Below are positions 55,028 through 64,000 of a DNA stretch of 64,000 nt, piece after piece. This stretch comes from Pseudomonadota bacterium (lineage in GTDB: Bacteria; Cyanobacteriota; Vampirovibrionia; Obscuribacterales; Obscuribacteraceae). The stretch spans positions 124,001 through 188,000 of the forward strand of contig JAJPGY010000034.1 in assembly GCA_021325555.1 (NCBI GenBank), given 5' to 3'. How positions within the stretch are numbered: position 1 is the first letter of the stretch; the number at the start of each line of letters is the position of its first letter. Under the pieces are notes generated by a model, which saw only the letters and a program-made list of their open reading frames with translations, searched no databases and was not told the DNA's origin. The translations under genes and the position numbers were made by a program.

Positions 55028-56932
55028 TCATTCGGAGAGCCAGTATCGCACGTTGGTCACCACGACGTCCCGGCGCCCGAGAAAGGCCAGCTTTAGTATC
55101 AGACCGGTATTGCCGTGCAGCAGACTGTGCCACCATCTGGTGGATACGAACTCGCCCACGATGACGGTTATCGTCCTCTCCTTATCCTCGTCATGAAGCT
55201 GATCGAGACGGTCCATAATCGGCCCTACCAGGGATCTATAGGGCGACTTGACGATCACGAGCGGGATGTCGGGCACGTAGCGTCGCCAGTCCTCCTCGAG
55301 CGTGGTTGTCCACTCCGGCTCAATTTCGACGTACAGCGCTTCGCAGTCGTGCTCGATCGCTCTGGCATACTCAATAAATTTCAGTGTGCCAGCGTGCAGG
55401 CTCTGCACCAGAATCACAACCTTATTGCGAATGCATCTCGGCGCCACGAGTTTTGTGAGGACGAGCTGCTCGGCCACGCTTACGTAGTGACTGTGGACCT
55501 TCTGGAAGATAAACAGCAGAATACCCATCAGGAGCATGACGAACCAGGCGCCCTCAACGAATTTCTCGATGGCGATGTCGACCAGGACGACAAACGTGGC
55601 GGTGGCACCGATGCCGTTGAAAAGCGCTTTCACCTGCCAGCCCTTCTGTCTCTGGATAAACCAGTGCCGCACCATGGCGCACTGCGACAGGGTGAAGGCT
55701 AGGAACACGCCTATCGTGAAGAAGGGGATCAGCAGATCAACGCTTCCCTTCTTGGCGACGATGAAGATGGCGGATATGAATCCCAGGATCATGATGCCGT
55801 TGTCGAAAGCCAGCCTGTCACCGACGTTGGCGAGCTGTCTGGGCATGAACCCGTCGCGGGCGAGGAAGGAGCAGACTCTGGGGAAGTCGGAATAGCTTGT
55901 CTGAGCAGCGATCATCAGTATCAAAGCCGTCGCGAACTGCGTCAGTGTATAGGCCCATCCCAAACCGCCGGTCTTACCGAAAACCGTTCCCGAAAGCTGG
56001 TCTATCAGTGCGGGGCAGCTGACGCCGCCATGCTCCCAGTAGACGATGTGAAACTTGATGGCCAGCAGGGAGACACCGGTGAATATCGTCCCGAGAATGA
56101 CGGCCATCCATACGAGCGTGATTGCCGCGTTGTGTGACTTCGGATCTCTGAAAGCCGGAACGCCGTCCGCTACCGCTTCCACCCCCGTCAGAGCCGAGCA
56201 GCCCATCGCGAAGGCCCTCAACAACACTGCCACAATTGCCGTTGTTGCGGCTGTTCCTGGAGCCACGCCGGGAGGGATGACTTGATTGGCGAATTCGCGG
56301 TGGTACTGGTAACCGTAAGCATCGCCGAATAAGCCGAGCGCGATCATGAGACAGCTCATGCCGACAAAGGTATAAAACGGTATGGCAAAAAGGGCGCCGG
56401 GCTCCCGCAACCCGCGCAGATTGAGGATGGTCATCAACAGGATGACACCCAGGCAGTAGGGCACCATGTGCTCGCCAATGTTCAGCCGGGACAAAACCGG
56501 CACATCGCGCAGGTTCTGCAGCCCGGAGGCGACCGATACGGAGACGCAGAGCACGTAATCGATGAGGATGGCCGCACCGGCTATCAATCCAAGATTCGTT
56601 CCCAGATTATCCTTTGTCACGATGTACGACCCGCCGCCCCTGGGATAGGCGTGGATCGTTTGCCAATAGGAAAGCGCCACCAGCACCAGTACCGCTGCGA
56701 TCAGGCAGCTGACTTGCGCGATGTGATGGCTGAAGATGGAGCTGTATTGCGGCAACCAGAAGCCGGCCAAGCAGAGTGCCAATACGATTTGCTGATTGCC
56801 ATAAGCAACTGAGGAAATTGCGTCGGAGCAGAACACGGGCAATGCCAGAACCTTGCTCAGCAGCGTGCTTTCGCGCTCGTGGGTTGGAATAGGCCTTCCG
56901 TATATAAGCCGCCGCACCGCGTCTAATATCAT
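55028..56932 (-). CDS. KimA-type potassium transporter (APC/KUP superfamily)
   Basis: This is a 634-residue protein of 12 hydrophobic helices and a soluble C-terminal domain (about 490-634). Automated annotation would say amino acid permease, but the segments VFCSDAISSVAYGNQQI, AYPRGGGSYIVTKDNLG, GLIAGAAILIDYVLCVSVS, GCSALTGVEAVADGVPAF and C-terminal VKSPYRSLVGPI, RWWHSLLHGNTG closely follow Bacillus subtilis KimA (YdaO), a high-affinity proton/potassium symporter. Its place in the kdp cluster supports potassium uptake. ATG 56932 is used; the upstream frame is not conserved. B. subtilis kimA has a cyclic di-AMP riboswitch, but only 34 bp separate this gene from its upstream neighbour, so none is here. 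Confidence 0.82.
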   Translation of the reverse strand: MILDAVRRLIYGRPIPTHERESTLLSKVLALPVFCSDAISSVAYGNQQIVLALCLAGFWLPQYSSIFSHHIAQVSCLIAAVLVLVALSYWQTIHAYPRGGGSYIVTKDNLGTNLGLIAGAAILIDYVLCVSVSVASGLQNLRDVPVLSRLNIGEHMVPYCLGVILLMTILNLRGLREPGALFAIPFYTFVGMSCLMIALGLFGDAYGYQYHREFANQVIPPGVAPGTAATTAIVAVLLRAFAMGCSALTGVEAVADGVPAFRDPKSHNAAITLVWMAVILGTIFTGVSLLAIKFHIVYWEHGGVSCPALIDQLSGTVFGKTGGLGWAYTLTQFATALILMIAAQTSYSDFPRVCSFLARDGFMPRQLANVGDRLAFDNGIMILGFISAIFIVAKKGSVDLLIPFFTIGVFLAFTLSQCAMVRHWFIQRQKGWQVKALFNGIGATATFVVLVDIAIEKFVEGAWFVMLLMGILLFIFQKVHSHYVSVAEQLVLTKLVAPRCIRNKVVILVQSLHAGTLKFIEYARAIEHDCEALYVEIEPEWTTTLEEDWRRYVPDIPLVIVKSPYRSLVGPIMDRLDQLHDEDKERTITVIVGEFVSTRWWHSLLHGNTGLILKLAFLGRRDVVVTNVRYWLSE

Positions 56933-56966
56933 AGGTCTGCGCTCCTGCCCTCCAGTGCTTTGCTGG

Positions 56967-57758
56967 CTACCAGGGTAGATGATCGAAGCGATAAGAGTAG
57001 CCTGCCCCGACAAATGCCGCCGGAGCCGACTTATTCAAGCCGAATCCACACTGCACGTCGAGCTGGTGGTGCCGGGCCGGCCTGTACACGGCCCCGAAGT
57101 GGGCGATGCTGAGGCCGGCTCTGCCCTGGGTAAAGAAGCCACCGTATTCAGCGAACAGGCCTGCTCGCGGGCCGAAGGATTTGCTCAACATGAAGTCGGG
57201 CTCGTACTCGAGGGCGCCACCGGAGTTCAAGAGCAGCAGGGATTGCATGCCCATTATCTGCCAGCCCCCTTTGATCGGATAAGCCCAGGGCATCCTGAAG
57301 ACGGGCTCGACGCCGGAGCCCGATATGGTCTTGCTGCCGGTGGGAAGATTCATGGCCCCTATGAATGTGATCTGAAACTTCTTGACTGTCGGAAACTGGT
57401 GCTTGAAGCCGACCTCGGTCAAATCGGAAGCGCCGGCGGTGGTCGCCGGCGCGTGAGCCTGGCGAAGCAGAACGAAGCTGGGCACGAACATCTGAAACTC
57501 GGTCCTCCCGGTCAGACCCAGGCGCACCTGGGTTTCGGATATGTCGTAATAGGTGCCCCCGTGCTGGAGATGTTGATAGAGCGTGCCGTTCTCCAGTTGA
57601 ACACTTGCCTGCGGCACGACGAGCGGGGAGAACATGAAGCTGGGGCGGTTAGTGTCGATAAAGTCCGTCTTTTCAAGAGCGAGCACCGCGGTCGGCAAAA
57701 GGGCGCTGGCTGAAAGGATTACAATAACAAGCAGACGCCGCTTCAGGGATGACGACAC
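56967..57758 (-). CDS. Predicted outer-membrane beta-barrel transporter-like protein
   Basis: GTG 57758 (GGAGG nine bases upstream) gives 263 residues with a signal peptide (RRLLVIVILSASALLPTAVLA) and alternating beta-strands with aromatic ends: NRPSFMFSPLVVPQASVQLENG start, then QVRLGLTGRTEFQMFVPS, GFKHQF, and a last strand AAFVGAGYSYRFDHLPW ending in an aromatic, as outer-membrane barrels do. It resembles the MetA-pathway/transporter-type barrel proteins of about 260-300 residues. Substrate unknown. It sits between the KdpD and KimA genes, so it may be part of the same transcript. Confidence 0.7.
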   Translation of the reverse strand: MSSSLKRRLLVIVILSASALLPTAVLALEKTDFIDTNRPSFMFSPLVVPQASVQLENGTLYQHLQHGGTYYDISETQVRLGLTGRTEFQMFVPSFVLLRQAHAPATTAGASDLTEVGFKHQFPTVKKFQITFIGAMNLPTGSKTISGSGVEPVFRMPWAYPIKGGWQIMGMQSLLLLNSGGALEYEPDFMLSKSFGPRAGLFAEYGGFFTQGRAGLSIAHFGAVYRPARHHQLDVQCGFGLNKSAPAAFVGAGYSYRFDHLPW

Positions 57759-57848
57759 CAGAATGTTCCTCCGGTGCCCATGATGACAGAAAATGCTGTT
57801 GCGGAATCCAATTTTCACGGGCCGGCCCTGCAATCGCGTGGACTGGCG

Positions 57849-59822
57849 TCACGTTTTCTCCTTCTGCGCCTGCCGGGACAGCATTGCCCGCTCGATGGCC
57901 AGGGCGGTCTGGTTTACAAAAGTTTCCAACAGGTGCATCTCCTCCGGATTCTGGAACCGCTTTGGCTCGGAGCACATAACGCCTATGACGCCGATCGACC
58001 CGGTCGAGCCGCGCAGCGGCAGGTAAAGAGCCTTAGCCCCGGGCAGGGTCGAGGTTCCGGCACCGGCGGCCTTGCCGTTGATAAAAACCCACTGGGCCAC
58101 CCCGAACTCGTGCGAGTCGACCACGAATGACCCCTCCAGCTGTTCGACCTCCGACAGCTTGCCGTCGTCGCCGGTCAGGAACACGGCTACAAGCCCGCCG
58201 AAGACTGCCTTTATGTGCCCGACCGATGTAGCCAGAACCGCCTCCTTTGTAACAGCGGCCGCTTGCTCTCGCGTCATCGCATAAAGGGCGGCGGTGCGGC
58301 TTTCTCGTTGTCTGGCCATCTCCGCTTGATGCTGGACGGCATAGGTAAGGGTGCTGAGCGTCAAAGCGACAATCAGCATCACGGCCAGTGTTATTAAGTA
58401 CTGGGTGTCGGTAACGGCGAACGTGTAATACGGCGGTACAAAGAAGAAATCGCAAGCGGCCACGCTCAGGATCGAAGCCAGAATACCGGGACCCCGACCG
58501 TACTGCACCGCTATGACCACCACGGCCAGCTGGTAGATCATCACCAGGTTGACCAGGGCAATGCGTGTAAACAAGAGTCCGTCTATGCCGGTGGCTATGA
58601 GCACACCGGCAAGCGCTTTCAGGTAGGGGATCAGATTGGACGGTTGCTGACCCTCCTGGCGGCCGTCGCCCTCAAGCTCTGCTTTATCGCCGGTAATCAC
58701 ATAGACATCTATGTCGCCACTGCGGCGAATGAGCTCGTCGGCAACGGATCCAGCCAGCATCTCCCTCCAGCGCGGCCGGTTGGGCTTCCCAATGACGATT
58801 TTCGACACGTTCATCCGGCGGGCGTAGGAGACTATCTCCTCGGTCACGTTGGTGCCGGTAAGCACGGTCGTCTGCGCGCCCAGCTGCTCGGCCAGCCGCA
58901 GCGTCCGCATCAGGGTGTGCCTCTCCCGTTCCGGCATGCGCGCATATTTGGGGGTCTCGACATAGGCGGCCAGCCAGTCGGCATTCAATCCTGCCGCGAT
59001 CCGGCTGGCCGTCCGAACCGTCCGCGCCGCCAGCGGGCTCGGCCCTACACAAACCAGGATTCGCTCCGAGGCCGGCCAGACGTCGCGCACGAACTCATCG
59101 CTGCGATACTTCTGCATCTGCTTGTCCACCCGCTGAGCAGCGCAACGGAGCGCCAGCTCTCGCAAGGCGATCAGGTTGCCCTTGCGGAAAAAGTGCTCGA
59201 GGGCGAACGTGCTCTTCTCTGGTATGTAGACCTTTCCTTCCCGCAAGCGCTGGATGAGCTCGTCGGGAGGAAGATCCACCAGCTCGATCTCGTAGGCCTT
59301 CTCGAGCATGAAATCGGGCACGGTCTCGCGCACGCGCACCGTGGTTATCTGCGCCACAATGTCGTTGGCGCTCTCCAGATGCTGAATGTTAAGCGTCGTA
59401 TAGACACTGATGCCGGCATCCAGCAGCTCCTCAACGTCCTGCCAGCGTTTCTCGTGGCGGCTCCCCGGCGCGTTCGTATGAGCCAGCTCGTCGACTAGAA
59501 TGACCGCCGGGCGCCGCAACAGGGCTGCATCGAGGTCGAACTCCTCCAGATGCGTGTTGCGATACTCGACAGGTTTGAGCGCTATGGTCTCGATCCCGGA
59601 CAGAAGAGCTTCTGTTTCCTTCCGCCCGTGCGTCACCACGCAACCCGCCACCACATCCACACCCTCGGCCAGCAACTCCCGGGCCGATTCCAGCATCTTG
59701 TAGGTTTTTCCGACCCCCGCTGCCGCCCCCAGAAATATCTTCAACCTGCCGCGCGCGAGCGTCGACTCCTCTTCCTTCACCCGTGCCAGCAGCTCTTCCG
59801 CGGTAGGTCTGGTGTCGGCCAT
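57849..59822 (-). CDS. kdpD: KdpD-like potassium sensor lacking the histidine kinase domain
   Basis: This 657-residue protein has the KdpD N-terminal domain with Walker A GAAAGVGKT (residues 32-40) and VDELAHTNAPGSRHEKRWQD, a Usp domain (about 245-375), four membrane helices of DUF4118 (about 390-505) and a GAF domain (about 520-645). It stops at AIERAMLSRQAQKEKT, exactly where the phospho-acceptor His domain should start; full KdpD is about 890 residues. No kinase fragment follows in any frame before the next gene, and no kdpE is in the window, so it probably works without phosphotransfer or with a partner kinase. Short KdpDs occur in cyanobacteria. It starts 23 bp after kdpC. Confidence 0.88.
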   Translation of the reverse strand: MADTRPTAEELLARVKEEESTLARGRLKIFLGAAAGVGKTYKMLESARELLAEGVDVVAGCVVTHGRKETEALLSGIETIALKPVEYRNTHLEEFDLDAALLRRPAVILVDELAHTNAPGSRHEKRWQDVEELLDAGISVYTTLNIQHLESANDIVAQITTVRVRETVPDFMLEKAYEIELVDLPPDELIQRLREGKVYIPEKSTFALEHFFRKGNLIALRELALRCAAQRVDKQMQKYRSDEFVRDVWPASERILVCVGPSPLAARTVRTASRIAAGLNADWLAAYVETPKYARMPERERHTLMRTLRLAEQLGAQTTVLTGTNVTEEIVSYARRMNVSKIVIGKPNRPRWREMLAGSVADELIRRSGDIDVYVITGDKAELEGDGRQEGQQPSNLIPYLKALAGVLIATGIDGLLFTRIALVNLVMIYQLAVVVIAVQYGRGPGILASILSVAACDFFFVPPYYTFAVTDTQYLITLAVMLIVALTLSTLTYAVQHQAEMARQRESRTAALYAMTREQAAAVTKEAVLATSVGHIKAVFGGLVAVFLTGDDGKLSEVEQLEGSFVVDSHEFGVAQWVFINGKAAGAGTSTLPGAKALYLPLRGSTGSIGVIGVMCSEPKRFQNPEEMHLLETFVNQTALAIERAMLSRQAQKEKT

Positions 59823-59845
59823 GGATGTCTTGCCTCAAGGCTACA

Positions 59846-60472
59846 CTACCGCTTTATCTCATCGAGGGCAAGATTAAGCTCAAGCACGTTCACCCTGGGC
59901 TCGCCGAGGAAGCCCAGTTGCCGGCCTTGCGTATGCTGCTCGACCAGCGCTGCCACCTCCCGGAGCGGCAGCGCCCTGGCGCTCGCCACCCGACGCGCCT
60001 GCAGCATGGCGTTTTCCGGGGAGATGTGGGGGTCGAGCCCGGAGCCGGAACGGGTGACCGCGTCGACCGGCACCCTGTCCTGCGCTGACAGCAAATTCTC
60101 CTTCCGGTACGCGTCAGCCAGCTGTTTGACGCCGGCAAAGGACTCGTCGACGCCGGCGGTGGTCGGATTGTCCTGCTGCCCGACGATCAGCCTGGCGGAC
60201 GTGGGGCCGAGATTGCTTCCCGCCGAAGCCTCGCCGCTGTAACCCGAGCCGGCGGCCGATGGGCGCCCGTGGAAGTATTGAGGACTGGCGAACTGCTGAC
60301 CTATCAGTGTGGACCCGATAATGTGGCCGTCCTTATGGCGCACCAGGGAGCCGTTGGCCTCGTAAGGGAGAAGCAACTGGCAAAGGGCCGTCATCAGCAG
60401 GGGGAAGACCAGCCCCGTCAAGACGCCGAGCACGACCGTGGCCCTCAACGCAGGAATCAACTGTTCGAGCAT
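59846..60472 (-). CDS. kdpC: Potassium-transporting ATPase subunit C
   Basis: KdpC is the single-helix subunit of the KdpFABC pump that stabilises the complex. The 208-residue product has one N-terminal membrane helix (VVLGVLTGLVFPLLMTALCQLL), then the conserved GSTLIGQQFASPQYFHGRPSA, with SGSNLGPTS-like GSNLGPTSARL, VPVDAVTRSGSGLDPHISP and the end VNVLELNLALDEIKR. Length is normal. It follows kdpB by 18 bp on the same strand. Confidence 0.95.
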   Translation of the reverse strand: MLEQLIPALRATVVLGVLTGLVFPLLMTALCQLLLPYEANGSLVRHKDGHIIGSTLIGQQFASPQYFHGRPSAAGSGYSGEASAGSNLGPTSARLIVGQQDNPTTAGVDESFAGVKQLADAYRKENLLSAQDRVPVDAVTRSGSGLDPHISPENAMLQARRVASARALPLREVAALVEQHTQGRQLGFLGEPRVNVLELNLALDEIKR

Positions 60473-60490
60473 GCAAACCTCCGTGCTGGA

Positions 60491-62611
60491 TCAGCTCAGC
60501 GGCGCCAGGCGCAGGATGACGATGATCTGATCGATGAGCCAGATGGCCGGGAAAGGAACAAGCAAGCCGCCCAGCCCGTAAATGGCCAGGTTGCGCTGCA
60601 GCAGCGCCTCCGCGCCCATCGGGCGGTAGGAGACACCGCGCAGGGCCAGCGGAATCAGGGCGATGATGATGAGGGCGTTGAAGATGACCGCAGCCAGAAT
60701 GGCCGAGTGCGGGGAGTGCAGCGCCATGATGTTGAGCGACCACAGCGGACCGTGCGCCGTCCCCGGCAGCGCGTACAGGGTGCCGAACATGGCCGGCAGA
60801 ATCGCGAAGTATTTGGCCACGTCGTTGGCAATCGAGAAGGTGGTAAGCGCGCCTCGCGTCATGAGGAGCTGCTTGCCGATCTGCACCACCTCGATCAATT
60901 TGGTCGGGTTGGAGTCGAGGTCGATCATATTGCCGGCCTCCTTGGCCGCTTGCGTGCCGGTGTTCATTGCCAACCCCACGTCGGCAGCCGCCAGCGCCGG
61001 GGCGTCGTTGGTGCCGTCGCCGGTCATGGCCACGAGCCTGCCACCGCTTTGCTCCTTGCGGATGAGCTGCATCTTCGTCTCGGGGGTGGCCGCGGCGAGG
61101 AAATCATCGACTCCGGCCTCGCTGGCGATTGCCGCGGCGGTCAGCGGATTGTCGCCGGTGATCATGACCGTGCGGATGCCCATGGCCCGCAGCCGCTGGA
61201 ACCGCTCCCGCATGCCGCCTTTGACCACGTCCTTGAGGTAGATGACCCCGAGCAGCCCCCGCATGTTGTCGGCCACTACCAGCGGCGTACCCCCGGCCTG
61301 GGCGATCCTGGTGACCTCCTTTTCGACTTCCACGGGAACCGGCATGCCGAGCTCGCGCACGAATTTATAGATCTGGTCGGAAGCGCCCTTGCGGATCTGC
61401 TTGCCGTTCAAGTTGACGCCGCTCATTCTGGTTTGAGCGCTAAAGGATATGAAGTGCGCCTTGATGTTGGAGAGCTGGCGCTCCCTTAGCCCATAGCGCT
61501 TGGCCAGGGTGACTATCGAGCGGCCCTCCGGCGTCTCGTCGGCAAAAGAGGAGAGCTGAGCGGCATCGGCCAGGACACGCTCCGAGACCTGGGGAGCTGG
61601 GAGGAATTCCACAGCCTGACGGTTGCCCAGCGTGATCGTGCCTGTTTTGTCCAGCAGAAGCGTATCGACGTCGCCGGCGGCCTCTATGGCCTTGCCGCTC
61701 ATGGCCAGGATGTTGTGCTGCAGGACACGATCCATTCCGGCGATGCCGATGGCCGAGAGCAAGGCTCCGATTGTGGTCGGTATGAGGCAGACAAGAAGCG
61801 AGATCAAAGAGAACAGATCGGGCGGCTGCCCGGCGCCTGCCGCCCGCACCGAGTAGATGGAAAATGGAAGGAGCGTGGCCACCGCAAGCAGGAATATGAT
61901 CGTCAGCCCGGCAAGCAATATGTTGAGAGCGATTTCGTTGGGCGTCTTTTGCCGCTGCGCGCCCTCGACAAGGGAGATCATCCTGTCCATGAAAGTCTCG
62001 CCCGGTTGCACGGTGATCCGTATACGCAACCAGTCTGACAGGATGGTGGTACCGCCGGTGACGGCGCTGCGGTCGCCGCCGCTTTCTCTTATCACCGGAG
62101 CCGACTCGCCGGTAATCGCGCTTTCGTCGACGCTGGCGACTCCTTCTATGACCTCACCGTCGCTGGGGATTATCTCACCGGCCTTTACAAGCACGACGTC
62201 ACCCTTGTTGAGCGCGGTCGCTGCCACCACCTCGTACTTATCCTTGCCAAGCTCCCGGCGGGCGGTCGTCTCCCTGCGATTGCGCCGGAGCGTGTCCGCT
62301 TGCGCTTTCCCGCGCCCTTCGGCTATTGCTTCGGCAAAATTGGCAAAAAGGACGGTAAACCACAGCCACAGCGTGATTTGACCCTCGAACAAGAGCGTTC
62401 CGGCAGCCGTCCGGCTGATGAGATCCCGCAGAAAGACAATGGTAATTGTCACGCTGCCTGCCTCGACCACGAACATGACCGGGTTCTTCGCCATGGTCAA
62501 AGGATTGAGCTTGACGAGCGAATCCTTGAGCGCGCGCCTGACGATGACCGGCTGAAACAGCGGCATCTTCTTGCGCTGCGGCACTGGAACCAGGCTCAGA
62601 TCATCGTTCAT
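60491..62611 (-). CDS. kdpB: Potassium-transporting ATPase ATP-binding subunit B
   Basis: KdpB is the P-type ATPase subunit that powers potassium uptake by KdpFABC. From ATG 62611 it is 706 residues and shows the actuator motif [15 protein letters not shown], the phosphorylation motif [13 protein letters not shown], the nucleotide-binding [10 protein letters not shown] and the hinge [20 protein letters not shown]. All functional residues are present. ATG 62611 lies two bases after the kdpA stop, so the genes are coupled. The next conserved start upstream is not family-like. Located in the inner membrane. Confidence 0.96.
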   Translation of the reverse strand: MNDDLSLVPVPQRKKMPLFQPVIVRRALKDSLVKLNPLTMAKNPVMFVVEAGSVTITIVFLRDLISRTAAGTLLFEGQITLWLWFTVLFANFAEAIAEGRGKAQADTLRRNRRETTARRELGKDKYEVVAATALNKGDVVLVKAGEIIPSDGEVIEGVASVDESAITGESAPVIRESGGDRSAVTGGTTILSDWLRIRITVQPGETFMDRMISLVEGAQRQKTPNEIALNILLAGLTIIFLLAVATLLPFSIYSVRAAGAGQPPDLFSLISLLVCLIPTTIGALLSAIGIAGMDRVLQHNILAMSGKAIEAAGDVDTLLLDKTGTITLGNRQAVEFLPAPQVSERVLADAAQLSSFADETPEGRSIVTLAKRYGLRERQLSNIKAHFISFSAQTRMSGVNLNGKQIRKGASDQIYKFVRELGMPVPVEVEKEVTRIAQAGGTPLVVADNMRGLLGVIYLKDVVKGGMRERFQRLRAMGIRTVMITGDNPLTAAAIASEAGVDDFLAAATPETKMQLIRKEQSGGRLVAMTGDGTNDAPALAAADVGLAMNTGTQAAKEAGNMIDLDSNPTKLIEVVQIGKQLLMTRGALTTFSIANDVAKYFAILPAMFGTLYALPGTAHGPLWSLNIMALHSPHSAILAAVIFNALIIIALIPLALRGVSYRPMGAEALLQRNLAIYGLGGLLVPFPAIWLIDQIIVILRLAPLS

Positions 62612-62613
62612 TT

Positions 62614-64000
62614 TCAGAACAATCTCCCGCAATGCATGAGGAAATGCTCGACAACCGGCCCGAGCGTGAGGGCCGGGAAGAAGGTCAGGGCGCCGACGAT
62701 CAAGATCACGGCGATGAGCAGAACCACAAACAGCCAGCCGTGAGTTGGAAAGGTGCCGCTCGAGGCGGGCACGTACTTCTTTGCGACCAGCGAGCCTGCC
62801 AGGGCGATGGCCGGGATCATCATTATGAAGCGCCCGATAAGGGTAGCGAGCCCGAGCGTGACGTTATAGAAGGGCGTGTTGCTGGTGAGCCCGGCAAAAG
62901 CCGAGCCGTTGTTGCCGGTGCAGGAAGAGAAGCTGTAAAGTATCTCGGAGAAGCCGTGTGCCGCCGCGTTGTTGACGTTGTGCCAGGTGGCGCCGGGCGG
63001 ATTGAGCGGGCTTCCTGCGGGAAGCTCCAGCACCGAGCTGAGCGCCGTAAGTACCAGAGTGGAAAATGAGCCGGCAAGGACAAAGAGCATGGCCATCTTC
63101 ACGTCCTTTTGCTCGATCTTCTTGCCGACATACTCCGGCGTTCGTCCGACCATGAGCCCGGCAATAAAGACGGTCAGCACCGCGAACACCAGCATCCCGT
63201 AAAGTCCGGAGCCCACCCCGCCGAAGACGATCTCGCCCAGCTGGATGTTGATTAGCGGCACGAGCCCGCCCATCGGGGTCAGGGAGTCGTGCATGCAGTT
63301 TACCGCCCCGCAGCTCGCACAGGTGGTTATGGTGGCAAACAGGGCCGAGTTGGCGAGCCCGAACCGCACCTCCTTCCCCTCCATGTTGCCCCCGAGGTCG
63401 CCCAGCCCGGCCGTGGATATTTCCACGCCTTGCCTGGCCATGAGCGGGTTGCCGGCAGCCTCGAAGTGATAGCAGACCGCCACCCCGGCCAGGAAAAGGG
63501 CGAACATGGCGGCCAGCAATGCCCAGCCCTGCCGCGTGTCCTTCACCAGCTTGCCAAACGTGTAGGTGAGCCCGGCCGGCAGGATGAAGATGGAGAGCAT
63601 CTCAATGAAATTGGAAAGCGGGGTGGGGTTCTCAAACGGGTGCGCGCTGTTGGCGTTGAGGAACCCGCCGCCGTTTATGCCGAGCATCTTGATCGCTTCC
63701 TGCGAGGCCAGCGGCCCCTGCGGGATGATCTGTTTCGCCCCTTCAAGAGTGATAGCAACCGTATATGGTGCAAAGTTCTGGATCGATCCCTGCCAGACCA
63801 GAAAGAGCGTGTAGAAAAAGCAGATCGGGAACAGTATATACAGGCTGCAGCGGACCAGATCGCGAAAGAAGTTGCCGACCGTGTCAGCCGAGTGCCTGGC
63901 GAAGCCGCGAATTAATGCCATAGCAGCCCCCATACCGGCGGCAGCCGAAACCCAGTTGTGCAGAGCCAACGCCAGCATTTGCGAAAGGTACGACATGGTG
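62614..64000 (-). CDS. kdpA: Potassium-transporting ATPase subunit A (partial, 5' end cut by the window)
   Basis: KdpA is the potassium-selective channel-like subunit of the Kdp pump, related to Trk/Ktr channels. The visible 460-plus residues start at [20 protein letters not shown] (about residue 110 of a full KdpA of 560-600) and include the potassium-filter loops with [37 protein letters not shown] and [19 protein letters not shown], each with the Gly residues of the filter. The frame stays open past the end of the window, so the true start, and any kdpF or promoter, lie outside. Confidence 0.95.
   Translation of the reverse strand, partial: TMSYLSQMLALALHNWVSAAAGMGAAMALIRGFARHSADTVGNFFRDLVRCSLYILFPICFFYTLFLVWQGSIQNFAPYTVAITLEGAKQIIPQGPLASQEAIKMLGINGGGFLNANSAHPFENPTPLSNFIEMLSIFILPAGLTYTFGKLVKDTRQGWALLAAMFALFLAGVAVCYHFEAAGNPLMARQGVEISTAGLGDLGGNMEGKEVRFGLANSALFATITTCASCGAVNCMHDSLTPMGGLVPLINIQLGEIVFGGVGSGLYGMLVFAVLTVFIAGLMVGRTPEYVGKKIEQKDVKMAMLFVLAGSFSTLVLTALSSVLELPAGSPLNPPGATWHNVNNAAAHGFSEILYSFSSCTGNNGSAFAGLTSNTPFYNVTLGLATLIGRFIMMIPAIALAGSLVAKKYVPASSGTFPTHGWLFVVLLIAVILIVGALTFFPALTLGPVVEHFLMHCGRLF

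Noticed and set aside
55028..56932. Annotation of the transporter as an amino acid permease
   Set aside because: The segments and the C-terminal soluble domain follow KimA, a potassium symporter, and the gene sits in a potassium cluster.
56933..56966. A cyclic di-AMP (ydaO-type) riboswitch before the KimA-type gene
   Set aside because: Only 34 bp separate it from the upstream gene, too short for that riboswitch.

Overview
This window comes from a GC-rich, Gram-negative bacterial chromosome. The envelope genes show an outer membrane: two RND pumps with an adaptor, a predicted outer-membrane barrel protein and many signal peptides. The best lineage clue is the tRNA-Glu at 11171-11243. Its acceptor, D-arm, anticodon-arm and T-arm sequence, with an A53-T61 pair, looks like the cyanobacterial/chloroplast tRNA-Glu. 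No photosynthesis gene is visible, and the window has secreted TPR proteins and a giant YD-like repeat protein. I infer a non-photosynthetic relative of Cyanobacteria (Melainabacteria/Vampirovibrionia, perhaps near Obscuribacterales). This needs a marker-gene tree.

Layout. 0-10 kb: a MoxR ATPase with the start of a DUF58-type gene, glyQ, a tightly overlapping hom-thrC-thrB-lysC operon on the minus strand, then a secreted phosphodiester glycosidase and a ROK sugar kinase. 10-16 kb: a radical SAM protein, tRNA-Glu with a clear promoter, an isoprenylcysteine methyltransferase-like protein, three small exported proteins and a secreted PHB-depolymerase-like esterase. 16-21 kb: a signalling cassette (sensor kinase, receiver, Hpt-REC-REC-GGDEF protein) and a thioesterase. 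21-24 kb: a 1090-residue YD-like repeat protein. 24-34 kb: molybdenum cofactor synthesis (moaD, moaE, moaA, moeA) and, after two exported proteins, a xanthine dehydrogenase operon that needs this cofactor. 34-43 kb: a MarR regulator divergent from an MdtABC-type efflux operon.

43-55 kb is an accessory stretch. It holds a chimeric transposase-derived gene in which the DDE core seems replaced by a DprA-type winged helix. It also holds at least three decayed genes (a TPR/coiled-coil secreted protein, a PPK2-type polyphosphate kinase and a Dam-type DNA adenine methylase), a 5-oxoprolinase, small exported or TPR proteins and an old-yellow-enzyme homologue.

55-64 kb is a potassium module on the minus strand: kdpA (cut by the window end), kdpB, kdpC, a KdpD lacking its histidine kinase half, an outer-membrane protein and a KimA-type potassium transporter. 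A 46-bp palindromic repeat occurs twice, at gene 3' ends. One copy supplies the TAG stop codons of both converging genes glyQ and lysC.
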